Assembly: GCA_018287875.1 (NCBI GenBank)
Contig: JAGVVL010000022.1
Location: 3,782,001 to 3,846,000, forward strand
Direction: 5' to 3'
Origin: Nigrospora sphaerica
Lineage: Eukaryota > Ascomycota > Sordariomycetes > Amphisphaeriales > Apiosporaceae
DNA length: 64,000 bases
Shown: one piece after another, positions 12,701 to 21,807 of the stretch
Position numbering within the stretch: the first letter of the stretch is position 1
Layout: each line of letters begins with the position of its first letter
Position numbers and translations under genes: made by a program
The notes under the pieces: generated by a model
Told to the model about the DNA's origin: nothing
Seen by the model: only the letters and a program-made list of their open reading frames with translations
The model's database searches: none

Positions 12701-13058
12701 CGTCGTCGCCGCCGTCGTCGTCGTCGTCACCGCCACCGCGGGGCTTGACACCCTCGTCGGCATGTTTCTTGTTCAGGTTCAGACTGGCAAGATTTTTGTC
12801 AAACTGGGGCTCGAGCCCCTTGCCGTCCACGAACCAGCTTGCGAGGTCTTTGTCGGTGCCCGGGCAAGCAGCGACGTTCCAAGAGCCTACTTTGACACGT
12901 ATTCGGTGGGGACGGGTGTATTCGTCTCGACGGGCGTGAACGGCGCGCGAAAGGGAGAACTGCGTCGCATGGTTGGAAAGTTCTTGTTCGACATCGACGG
13001 GTTCTGAAACGGAGGGCTCGCTGACCGAGGCGCCGCCGCCATCCGTAGGGGTCATCAT
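9744..13058 (-). CDS. OCRL/INPP5B-like inositol polyphosphate 5-phosphatase
   Basis: A single uninterrupted 1104-residue reading frame. The catalytic 5-phosphatase signature is complete: GLQEIISLNG (about 155), GNKGGISSRL and NCHLASGHEQ (about 230-260), FGDLNYRLDG (about 305), SWCDRILYR (about 460) and SSDHKPIVALF (about 572). After it come an ASH-type Ig-fold (about 640-760, DFGEVCFMERKQRS...NTGSGPARF) and a RhoGAP-like C-terminal domain (about 785-1000). This order matches OCRL/INPP5B. These enzymes remove the 5-phosphate from PI(4,5)P2 and PI(3,4,5)P3 at endomembranes, and their RhoGAP-like domain is usually catalytically dead. Oddities: an acidic linker (about 365-400) and a highly charged insertion between the SWCDR and SDHKP motifs make the catalytic domain longer than usual. 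The short acidic Glu/Asp and Gly-rich N-terminus (about 100-125) is low complexity. The ATG chosen is the first in frame. The gene is divergent from DCP1. Confidence 0.92.
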   Translation of the reverse strand: MMTPTDGGGASVSEPSVSEPVDVEQELSNHATQFSLSRAVHARRDEYTRPHRIRVKVGSWNVAACPGTDKDLASWFVDGKGLEPQFDKNLASLNLNKKHADEGVKPRGGGDDDDDGGDDDDTQGSELPVSDDKGQDDTSIRIMGGSDIGLYVLGLQEIISLNGISQYADTSASAKWIAALEAAMPPQYRLITSQQLSGLLILIYASPEVADTITDVSTVSVGTGLMGYMGNKGGISSRLVLGEATRVVFTNCHLASGHEQTNLDRRAWDYNKILSQTRFAPAKHAGIAEDEGQSLGDEDFGFWFGDLNYRLDGLPGDDIRRLLMLHTKGEYDVSKKGIISKLEGEQGVIVMNKHDEGSASSGTRTPDTISRETSFDKLDDDDEATDLPDPDDFVPDADNDPASVQATLNSLLPHDQLQRHIKDRKAFHEGWREGAITFLPSYKYDIGTVGLFDSSEKRRAPSWCDRILYRTRQDVAEHKQKLIDEAEAKKKDEDMKQRGIDTAADDESVLFDYDPDKDQEPEPHNETGYDYDEYDEGDDQTAPNEADFTARQQNFKDRVKLDVYTTHQRITSSDHKPIVALFTLDYDAVVPELKAKVHAEVAREFDRAENEGRPVVTIVVEKGEADEQDVTDGSGGVDFGEVCFMERKQRSMTIANTGSGPARFCFVEKPDTSKEGTDGRTKTGEPEWLKIELDPAPNSEGPDSTKAITLEPGETASALITLSVTSVAQAALLNAGNASLEEVLVLRVIDGRDHFITARAVWQPSCFGRSIDELIRVPSRSGGVCGFVKALAGEPNGTNDAGRPGWKNKSIPDSCDIHASSPTELYKLTEAIETLAERVVADAHMLEDESAHIPHDVAGWPFVLPDSFESPDADSSLQGEQREEHAHLVTLIRALDLGHPHNPLDALPADLVALKRLEVAAQAFTLFMQSLTDGVINESLFSKIEAALPSLSPMTSTSKAGKAIEDDKNTVLDILSGAPYQNISFVFVTSMLARVASEVAPLTRAELDALNSEARSKRASVRGFGALRRVKTGSDSSASRGIEGVDERNIQRRLAWEKKVADALGPALCRLPAGGGGLSEKQRKASEDRMKGLVDIFLRRRDGV

Positions 13059-13921
13059 GGTGCCGGGGTAGGTGTTTTAAGCGCCTGGACGCGCGAAACG
13101 GCGCATCCAGCGGCGCGTTAGGTTCGGGGGGCGGTGTGGAGGAGAGCGAATGCAACGATATCGAACCCAAGGAGTCGAATAGAACCAGTGTACAACGGAG
13201 AAGAAAAGCGCGATCGCGGGTGCTAACTACCTGTTGGTCGCGTGGTACGGTGCGCTCGCCAGCATCGTGAACTCGCCAGTTTAGCCAATGGTGGCAGGGA
13301 AGAGGTGACGTAGGCGGGGCAAGCGAGGCGGTGCTGTGCGCATCGATGGCGAGGCGAAAAGGCGATACGAGATACGCGATGGTGTCTAATAAGCAAGCAG
13401 TCGGGGTATGGACGACGGACGGACTATTGATGCATGGCGGGAGTATAGCGTTTCCCCACACCCAACAGGGAGAAAAAGCGACCGATCTTTTTCTATGTGG
13501 ACAGGTAAAGGACCGATCCCAGGCAGAGGAGAAAGGAGGGCGGGATGCCAAAATACGAGATGTCACTCGTTCCTCCGCTGCCAGGGTCATGGGCTGACCT
13601 GTCTTAATCCCGGCGGCAGCAGCAGCAGCAGATAGGCCGCTTATCGACAGGTTCTGGTTGGACGGGCCAATAAGCTTATGTCTGTCCGCGGGCCGTCTAT
13701 GGACCCCTCGGTCGCTGTTGCCCGTACAACATCCACTAGACTGGTATTCCTAGCTCTCACTTTGGGCTCCTTCTATGCCATCCCATGAGATCAGGCCGCG
13801 CCGCCCCCGACTATCCAGATTCGGTGCTTTCCGTACGAGCCATACCTTCCACCCAACACCAAATAATCCCATTCCATCCCATCCCATCCCCAGCTGAATT
13901 GCGCCACCAAATTCGCCCAAC
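13059..13921. promoter_or_regulatory. Shared divergent promoter (OCRL-like / DCP1)
   Basis: 863 bp separate two divergently transcribed start codons. CCAAT pentamers lie at 13285-13289 and 13667-13671. A repeated ATCCC run (about 13870-13891) lies just before the DCP1 ATG and is probably in its leader. No TATA box is obvious. A shared promoter is inferred from the arrangement. Confidence 0.5.
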
Positions 13922-14653
13922 ATGTCGCGAGCCACGCCCCGCAAAAACCGCTCACAGCAGCATCAGCAGCCCTCCCACCACGGCCACCAACGAACGCGAT
14001 CACAGCACCTGGCAGCGCAAGCAGCCGCCCATAGCCAGATCACGTCCGACTACGAATCCGACACAGCCTCCTACATGGCCTCCCACCCGCCCGTGCCGCC
14101 CGCCACCCTGGCCCAGCGATCCAACACCGACCTCAATCTCAGCGTACTCAAGCGCTACCTCCCCTCCATCACCCAGATCAAGTCCCAGGCCGCCAACGCC
14201 GTGGTCTACACCTTTAGCTCCGAGACGAGTGCCTGGGACAAAAGTGGCATAGAGGGCACCATGTTCGTGTGCGCCCAGGCCGTCGACGCCATGGCAGGCG
14301 CCAGCGACGAGGCGAGGGGCTGCATCTTCATCCTCAACCGACGCAGCCTCGACAACATGGTGTTGGACCTGGCCGAGGTGGAGGCCATCGAAGCAAGCGA
14401 AGAGCTGTTGATCTTCAAGCTGGCGGGGGAGACAGCCGACGGCGCCCCGCGCGTTGTCGGGCTCTGGATTCATGCCGACGAGGAGAGCACGCGGAGCACC
14501 AACACCCAGTTGATCCAGTCCATGTGGCGACGGGCCCGCGAGCTGCAGGACGCCGCTGCCCACTCCGCGCCGGCTGCTGCCGAAGCCGATTACGGACCGG
14601 CTATGCAGGCTATTGGTCGTAAGGTCAGCCTCAGTGATCTGTTTGGGCGGTAA
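13922..14653 (+). CDS. DCP1: mRNA-decapping enzyme subunit 1 (EVH1 domain)
   Basis: An intronless 243-residue protein. A basic, Gln/His-rich N-terminal tail (1-55) precedes an EVH1/WH1-type Dcp1 domain. Recognisable elements are LNLSVLKRYLPSITQI (helix 1), NAVVYTFSSETSAWDKSGIEGTMF (first strands, with the conserved Trp-Lys-xx-x-IEG), GCIFILNRRSLDNMVLDL (the Dcp1 FxIxNR motif) and VVGLWIHADEES with a C-terminal helix. Dcp1 is the regulatory partner of Dcp2, which removes the 5' cap of mRNAs entering 5'-3' decay in P-bodies. The C-terminus is short and ends soon after the helix, as in yeast and many fungal Dcp1 proteins, without the long trimerisation tail of animal DCP1. The start is the first ATG and sits in good context (CAACATGTC). 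Confidence 0.92.
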   Translation: MSRATPRKNRSQQHQQPSHHGHQRTRSQHLAAQAAAHSQITSDYESDTASYMASHPPVPPATLAQRSNTDLNLSVLKRYLPSITQIKSQAANAVVYTFSSETSAWDKSGIEGTMFVCAQAVDAMAGASDEARGCIFILNRRSLDNMVLDLAEVEAIEASEELLIFKLAGETADGAPRVVGLWIHADEESTRSTNTQLIQSMWRRARELQDAAAHSAPAAAEADYGPAMQAIGRKVSLSDLFGR

Positions 14654-17275
14654 TCGGTGTGCGGATCCCGGAACTCCTTGCTTGGACTGGCGTTATGCAC
14701 TTCATACAAACGGCTGGAATTCGGCCACATGACAGATACCCCCTTCCGCGATGCGTTGAATGTTTTACGGGTTGCTGTTGGGGCTCCGGCGCGTCTTGTT
14801 ACTATGCCTCTTCCTCGGGGCCTACGCGGTTTGCGCCGAGCTCGTACCTTGTACGTGACACTGGCGGGGCCATTGCTTGAAAAAGGCTCCCTCGCAGTCT
14901 TACACATGCATATGTAGGCAGCAAATTGGGGGCGACAAAACTTGGCCGGCTGTGACCAATACCCCAAGATAGAACGAACCCTTAGGTCGAGCCAATCAAC
15001 CACGGCACAACTTCTATCGATGCCCTGTCGGTGAATGGTCTTAAGCCGGATGTTGCAGTATTCATCATCCTTTGACTGCTGCAAGGCGACCTGGGGGCTT
15101 AGTTGAGACCTGGGGTGCCACCACCTCTATGCCTCTCAGACACAGATTGGCCACAGCACCAGTGCATCCTGCAACATGCCCATGGACCAGCACGCCCAAC
15201 AACGCACCTATCGAAAGTGCATACGCTATAAACATATGCCCGGAAACGGCTCACGGGCCGAACTCCATGGTTCCGTTGCTTGACAGCGGCTTGCGATGTG
15301 TCAAGCTACTTAGCAGCACTACAACCCGTCTATGTCCTGTCTGCACGCCGGCTGCCCCATTTCAGCAGCACATTTTACTATGTCCATGTTTATGTGCTCA
15401 ACGTTGGTCTGGCTCGCGACAGCTGTATCGCGAGGATGGCAGCGCCTACGTTGGGGGCAGATGGCCGCTTCTGTTGTTGGCTGACGCTATTTTGACCCCT
15501 CGGACTGCAGAGGCCGAACTGCAGTTCGGATCCGGCGCTCCATCTGCGGCCGGCAACGAAGAGGTGGCGTCCTATCCTTCCAAACCCAAGGCTTGACGGT
15601 CCATTCATGCGTCTCGGAGGATGCGGCAGTTTGCAGTTAGGAGGCAGCAATACTGCTAGGGGATATTAGCGACTCGTTAAGGACTCGGGACAAAAGAAGG
15701 TGCAGAATAAGTGGAAGCTTCCACAATTAGCTGATGAGGGTATCCTCTTGTGGTACGCAATGAGAGAGCTTACTGGAGGTCACGACGTCTCTGGACAATT
15801 TCCAACATGTATACATCGCCAAAGCGATAGTATTCCCTTACTCCCTGACAGAGTTTCCGGGGTCCATAGGATTCCCTAATGCTTAGATTCAACACCAATA
15901 CCGACAACAACGACGAGGATGGCGATGACTGTTGATACAAGGTGAAACATTTCCCTGAGAAGTCCGGCGCACCCCGTCTACAGAGTCAAATATGCCGTAC
16001 CGCTATCTTCTCTTCGCAAAGTGTACTCAACTTTCTGGGTCAGCAGAGCAATATAAATGCCAGCACATCAGACTGTGCTGAACCATATAATTATCCAGGC
16101 ATGCGGCATTGGGGACCAAGGCGGTGATGCTGCAAGAAGCGACCAATGGCCACTCAGTTTGCGTCTCATTCCCTCAAGGCACTTTAACCTCCGTGGGTGG
16201 ATTCGATCCGCTTTATCCCTTAGTTAATCCTTTACGAGATGTTCTCCATGTTAATAAACGCCTGTTAAGACTTAGGAAGGACTCGACGCTATTTTCGAGG
16301 TCGCTATCTCTTAAGTGTAGCTTTTAACTGCTTAACTTACTACTCGTGAGCGACGTTATTGACAGTAAGGAAGTCAAAGGCCTTCTATAGCTTTTAAAGG
16401 CCTCAACGCTACTATTACGGCATGGGTACGTAGGTACAAGGGCATGGGAACGTAGGGACCACTTACACCACAGGTTGGCGGTACGTACCGCCGCTGGCTG
16501 GATATATTCCTGCCAAACAGTTACTGAGAGGAGCCTCGTCCTCTTCCTTTCCTCTTCACCTGTAGTTTTCGCACCTTAATAGAGCCCTTGGGTCATTAAC
16601 AGATCCCTCGTTCCTGGAACCGTGACACGTCTCGCATTAAGGTGCCGTTCTTAGTGGCTCGAATAGTAGCGCGCATACGATTTTAGCCATCTGAAGGCAT
16701 GTCAATCGATGCGCAGTTGAAAGGCGATAATATTGGTCTAATTGTTCTATCTATTGGAGTCCTGGTTGCTGTTTTATCTGCAAGTGAAGCTGTTGGCGAT
16801 GTGGAGGATGGCGATACTTGGTTGGTGGCCCAAGTCTGGGTTGGCCTAAGTGGCGGGTGTTGAACTTATAACTACTCCTGTCCCTTGCAGCTTGCCATTT
16901 CTCGTCCAGCACGGCAGCAAAGCCTTGGTTGCATTATCGTTCCTTCACCATCCCATCACTGGCAAACGCTGTTTCTCCTCTGAGTACCATCCTGATGTGC
17001 GGCCGGCAACGGCGGTCTCTTGGGGGCGCTCCGATGGATTTCGTATCCAACCAGGCGAAGGACTTTCCGTGGCGTCAAGAACCCACCCGTGATTCTATTT
17101 GAATGGAAATAATCCCGGTGCTTCCTCAGAGTAGGTCGCTTGCTACCAACTCGAGCCGTCGAATCGTTGCGCACTCAAGTTGTGGACGTCCGCATCACGG
17201 TACGAGCACCTGCTCATCTTCAAATCTAGCTTCTCTTTGCCATCTCCCTCAATTATTACCCCAAGCTAGGTTTAG
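14654..17275. other. Intergenic, partly AT-rich and degenerate
   Basis: 14654-15600 is of ordinary composition with no convincing gene. From about 15640 to 16850 the sequence becomes AT-richer, with frequent TTA/TAA/TAG in all frames, such as around 16180-16420. That is how old repeats look after repeat-induced point mutation. I cannot identify the element. 16850-17275 is the 5' flank of the next gene. Confidence 0.4.
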
Positions 17276-18103
17276 ATGGCCCTCTTACCTCTTGAGGCTT
17301 TTGTGGTCTTTACTCTCTTCACCCTGACCTTCCAGGCGCACACCATCGGGGCCGTCCGCCGCAGCCTCAAGGCCATCCACAAGCCGCTCAATGCCACGCT
17401 TCTTGTGCACGTCGCGACGGCAACCTTCGAGGTCCTGCGGTACTATTTCCGGTGCTTCTCTCAGCCGAACGGCGTCGAGGTCCGCCCCGATACCCTAGAC
17501 CTGGCCTCCATGGCCATCCAGAGCCTGACAGCCTGCTGGCTCGCCCGGGACCGCGCCTTCGTCGGCGACAAGTCCATCATCCGGCCCGTGTACCACACGC
17601 AGATCACCATACGCATCATCCTCACCGTCTTCGCCTTCCTTCTCGGCAAGCCCTGGATGCACCGCGGCAGCGTCATGGTCGTCGTCGGCACCATCTACCC
17701 CCGTCTGGTCATCGCGATCGCCGGCCGCCTGCGCCTGGACGCCCTCCGGCGATATAGTGACATTTACACCACGGCCATATTCTTCGGCGCACTGCTGACC
17801 ATGTACGACACGGGGTTGCCGATGGGCCCGCAGGTGTTTTCCGCCGCCTTCGTTGCTTTCGTCCTGCTGGAGAGATGGGTGGCCCAGAAGCTCGTGCAAC
17901 GGAAGTCGCTGGAGACGAACATCGCTAACTGTCGGAAGGCAGGGGGTGGAGACGGCAGCGACTCCCTGGCCAAGCAAGCCGAGGACTTAGTCATTGACTT
18001 GCTATGCAGAGGCGGCTTCGTGGATACAAACTTCATAAAGGCTTCAAAGTTCGGGCCAAATGCTACCGAGCCCGTTTCGCCAAAAGCTGTCGCGAAAGGA
18101 TAG
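17276..18103 (+). CDS. Orphan multi-pass membrane protein
   Basis: An intronless 275-residue ORF with C-ending codon use, in contrast to its AT-rich surroundings. About seven hydrophobic segments are visible: VVFTLFTLTFQAHTIGAV (9-27), LLVHVATATFEVLRYYF (42-60), a weaker one near 78-92, IRIILTVFAFLLG (112-126), VMVVVGTIYPRLVIAIAG (134-152), YTTAIFFGALLTMY (164-178) and VFSAAFVAFVLLERWV (186-202). A hydrophilic C-terminal tail of about 70 residues follows and is probably cytosolic. I do not recognise the family. It could be a lineage-specific transporter or enzyme of membrane type, but no signature motif is visible. The absence of stops over 828 bp inside mutated-looking DNA argues that the gene is under selection or recently acquired. 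Confidence 0.7.
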   Translation: MALLPLEAFVVFTLFTLTFQAHTIGAVRRSLKAIHKPLNATLLVHVATATFEVLRYYFRCFSQPNGVEVRPDTLDLASMAIQSLTACWLARDRAFVGDKSIIRPVYHTQITIRIILTVFAFLLGKPWMHRGSVMVVVGTIYPRLVIAIAGRLRLDALRRYSDIYTTAIFFGALLTMYDTGLPMGPQVFSAAFVAFVLLERWVAQKLVQRKSLETNIANCRKAGGGDGSDSLAKQAEDLVIDLLCRGGFVDTNFIKASKFGPNATEPVSPKAVAKG

Positions 18104-20440
18104 CCCAAAGCTGGGAGAACGTCTCGGTCCATACAAATATCGAATGGGGGTGTTTTCTGTTGCGGGCTTCACAGAAAGGGGCGCTGAAGTCATCACCCCT
18201 CAAGTTTCAGGCGATTGAGTGAGGGTTCGCGCAGATGGTGTATATGGAAAAAAAAAGGGGGGGAGGCATGGTGGACAAGGCATAACACCGTCGAGTAGAC
18301 TGAGAAGTAATTACTGGAAGGCTGTGCCTAGCCCTTCCCAACAGTGGAGGTAGTGAAATATACAGTTCATTCACCCGGGCACTTAGTCTACCCTCCACGG
18401 ATACGAACGACGGCGAGTTTCCAAATTCTTAACAATATTTCCGACAGTTTCTCCGCTCCAGTCAGTATCTTCTCGGCAAGCAGGCCGTCGGCCGTTACGA
18501 AGACGACGACGCCCTCGCCCTCGACCCGCGCGAGGAAAAAGATCATGACATGTGCATATAGGGGGAGTCTCTTACCTCCTCTTGTGGTTTTTCTCTTGTT
18601 TTCCTTTTCTTCAATAAATTAATCCAATAATTCCCACCTTTCGTTCAACATAAAGATTCTATTGCCCTCCGTGGTCATAACCGAAGCTTTGCAGCTGAAG
18701 TGTCCCTCGGTCCTATCTCTCTTCACGCTCGAAACATCGAAAACATAGAAACTCAACCCTTCCCCAGTCTATGAGATGGAGGCAAGGGACTTTTGGTATC
18801 GCCATTCGCCACGCGTATGTACCCAGAGAAACGGTTACGACGTGCACAACCCGGCGCAGACGGAAATATATTACAACGTACATCTTCTAGTAGCGCAGGA
18901 GACGTGGGCTGGGCGTCCATATCAAATGCCTCAGCATTCCACAGATCACACAGAGGACTCGACCAATACAAATGGGCACAAAGGGCCACAACCGCAAGTC
19001 TTTTTCTCCACCGACTTGCCGTTCGACGTGTACTCGGCGGAAGCCATCCCACCTTTGCGCCCATACATTCTACACTACCTCTCCTTCTACCATCTCAACT
19101 GCGCACTCCGCCATTTGCGAGACATGGTTGATACGACCTTCGTTGAAGAGCCATCTTGCCGTGCCTTCAACCGCCCGTACCGGCAGCCTCCGTCCGGTGC
19201 CAAACCGACGTCTACCTTGAGAACCAGAATTTCTTCCAGTTCCGAACCATCACTTTTTATATTACCGAAGGATTACACCTGCCGTCGCGGGATTTTACCT
19301 TCTGCCGCCATTTCCCTGTTCATATCGGGCCCATGCTATTCCACAACCACTTGAGTGCCAAGCAAGCCGGTTTTCAATGTCCCGTTCCCACACCACGCCG
19401 ACTCGGAGAACTCCGAATCGCCGTTGATCGGGGACATTTGGACCACACTGCAGGGCGGCTACTTCCGAGGATGGCGCTGCCCTGCGTGCCTTACCGACGG
19501 CGCGGCTGGCTTAGAGATGAAGGGCGAGACGGTTCGTCTACAGCTCATGGTGTTCAGGGCCCTCGGATCCGGCGAGGGCCGTCCGAACACCCCGGAGCAC
19601 CCGGCGCCGGCCGCGCTGTGGGTGGAAGGAGAGCCTCGCCTCAAGGCCGAAAAGGACCCCTATGGGTGTGGGATTTGCTATCGAGGAGACGGCCAGGAAA
19701 GCCGGCCGTCCGGTCACCTCTTTCTGGATCGGACCATGGCGGACCGTCGGAAGCCAAATGGGTACTTTGCTTGAGTGTATGGAGCAGGCGTGTACTATCC
19801 TAACGGGTCCAGAAAAGGGGAATTCCAGCGTGAACCTTGATTAGATTAGTTAGCGGACAGCATTATTAAAGCATTACTCCCTTTGACACTCTGCCGAGTC
19901 GATCTCAAGGAAAACTTGACAGTCCGAATCACATGTTGGTCAATTTACGGTCCATAAAATTTGGTCCGACTTGATACACCGCGAACACCCTCTAGTCCCA
20001 TATAGCCATACATATAAATCTCTATCAGGTCTGAGAATAGCGAGATAGCCGGCTCACACGTAACCTTTACGTTCGTGATTATATAAACCTCGGCAGCGAA
20101 GTGTACTATGCCATATTCTGGTAGCTCGGCAGTGAATGCCGTTCGTTCTTTTCAACTTCAGACGTCGAGAGGCTAATTACAAAATGAGTAGCAATACTCG
20201 TTTCGGTTCTGAATCTTGGCTTTTCATGCTTAAGTAGGTTAGTAGTCATTGAGGAGTAATTATGTACCTAGGTCAGCACTAACCCAACCTACAAGGACAT
20301 AATTATAAAGGGTCTGTACCGGGGGAAATGATTGTTGGTAATGAGCAAGTGATTGTTATTATTTAGCTATTCTCTGTGCCCACTTGGCTGAAGTGTCATC
20401 AATGATAAAACCTTCGACGGCTCGTTATCAGTTAACCCGT
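18104..20440. other. AT-rich intergenic with a broken ORF
   Basis: It lies between the orphan membrane gene and the convergent GT25 gene. Apart from the candidate relic at 18776-19774, it holds AT-rich sequence (about 18200-18770 and 19840-20440) with many stops in all frames and no recognisable element. Confidence 0.4.
18776..19774 (+). pseudogene. Possible decayed protein-coding gene
   Basis: A reading frame starts with ATG at 18776, runs 192 codons to a TGA at 19352-19354, and continues in the same frame for another 139 codons to 19774. Protein-like stretches occur in it (PFDVYSAEAIPPLRPYILHY, YHLNCALRHLRDMVDTTF, then after the stop WTTLQGGYFRGWRCPACLTD). Between about 19205 and 19375 the protein-like text is instead in the next frame (YLENQNFFQFRTITFYI and HIGPMLFHNHLSAKQ). 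This pattern of a frame switch and return fits indels plus a nonsense change. No clean intron restores the frame. I do not recognise the family. The alternative is a chance open stretch in a moderately GC-rich island. Confidence 0.3.
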
Positions 20441-21807
20441 TCATGACGGTGGCAAACACTCCTCGGCGAACAAGGCTTCACAGCGTGCACTTTGTTGTAT
20501 GTAGGGCGTGGAACCCCTGATGCCTTCGAAGCGCGCCTCGTCGGCGGCCTTGCCCTTGCCGTCACCCATGACGACGGGGCTCACGTAGCCGAGGTCCTCG
20601 GGCGGTGAATACGACGACATGACGGCCGGGTTGACGACGACGCAGTTGAGGTCCTGGGCCTCGCAGGCGTCGAACAGGGCGACGTCGAAGGCGATGTTGT
20701 CGCCCCGCGACGTGCGCTCCAGCACCTTGGGGGCGGCCCGCCGGTTCAGCGCGTACGCCCACGAGCAGATGGCGCCCGAGTTCTGCACCGTCCGAACCCC
20801 GTCGGGCGGCAGCGTCCACTTGTCGTAGCCGCCGCGCCAGCCGAGGGCTTCCCAGAGCCAGTGCGGCTTCGTCCCGTTGACGCGCAGCGCGTCGGCGAAG
20901 GGCAGCGGCGCGGGCGTGCGGTCCGGGTGGTTCGTGGCGCCGCAGTGGCCGAGCCAGAGGATGTCCCAGGCGTCGCCGTAAGGGGACGACGACGACGGGG
21001 CCGCCGCCGCCTCGGGCCCGGCGCCGGTGAAGTTGCGCACGTGGTCGACGACGGTGCGCATCTGGTGCGTACGCAGCCGCACGTCCCAGTCCAAGTCGTC
21101 CTCGACGACGAGCGCCGTCTCAAGGCCCGAGCCGATAAAGTAGGCGAGCAGGTCGAGGTGCGCTATCCAGGCCTTGGCGCTGCCGAAGGGCGGTTTTTCC
21201 ACTCCCTTGCGGCCGCTCGCCGCCGCCTGAAAGGCGTGCACGAGCTCATCCGGCTTCTCGCGCTGCGGCAGGATGTCGAACTCCAGGCCCGTCAACTTGG
21301 CGGCCGCCTCGAGACCACGCGTGCGCCAGCTCGGGCCGACGGAAAGTACCAGGAGTTTTTCAAACTAGAGGGGTAGAGCGTCAGACCGAATATGCAACAC
21401 CGAATTGTCTGGGGACCATTCCCGTCCAGATAATATGAACATCGCGCACATGACATGCCGTCTAGATCAACACCGACAGAAGGGAAATCAGGAGGGGAAA
21501 GAAGAAAATAGCAAGGGAAAAAAAAGGAAAAAAAAAAAAAAAAAAAAAAGAGAGAGAAAGAGAGAAGGGAGTAGCTTACGCCAAGGGTGGCGTTCGTTGC
21601 CGCCGAGACGATCGACTCGGACGATGGAGGAATCTGAGAGTGTTCGGACGTTTTGAACTTCCGAATCTCGGGAGAGGCGAGTTCGCTCGAAGTATACATA
21701 TGTATGAGGAAGACCAATGGGAAGGCGAGGAAAAGGGCGCTCAGGGCGATGACCTTGCGAGGCGCCGACCAAGCGGCCCCTTTCTTCTGCAACCATGCGG
21801 GTGTCAT
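20441..21807 (-). CDS. GT25-like (LPS-type) glycosyltransferase, type II membrane protein
   Basis: Two exons, 21580-21807 and 20441-21364, joined in phase 0 over a 215-bp intron (donor GTAAGC, acceptor CCTCTAG), give 383 residues. Residues about 18-36 (KVIALSALFLAFPLVFLIHM) form a signal anchor after a short basic cytosolic tail. A stem follows, then the catalytic domain, which begins FEKLLVLSVGPSWRTRGLE and carries the acidic metal-binding motif VVEDDLDWD (about 162-170). The later GAICSWAYALNRRAA and DVALFDAC stretches match fungal family 25 glycosyltransferases. Such proteins are expected in the Golgi lumen and use nucleotide sugars; donor and acceptor are unknown here. The splice junction was fixed by the FEKLLVLS strand, which only this acceptor keeps in frame. 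The intron holds an unbroken run of 22 T on the coding strand. Confidence 0.87.
21528..21549. repeat. A22 homopolymer in the GT25 intron
   Basis: 22 consecutive A on the plus strand, with GA-rich sequence on both sides, all inside the 215-bp intron of the GT25-like gene. It reads as poly-T on the coding strand, close to the donor rather than the acceptor. Confidence 0.95.
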
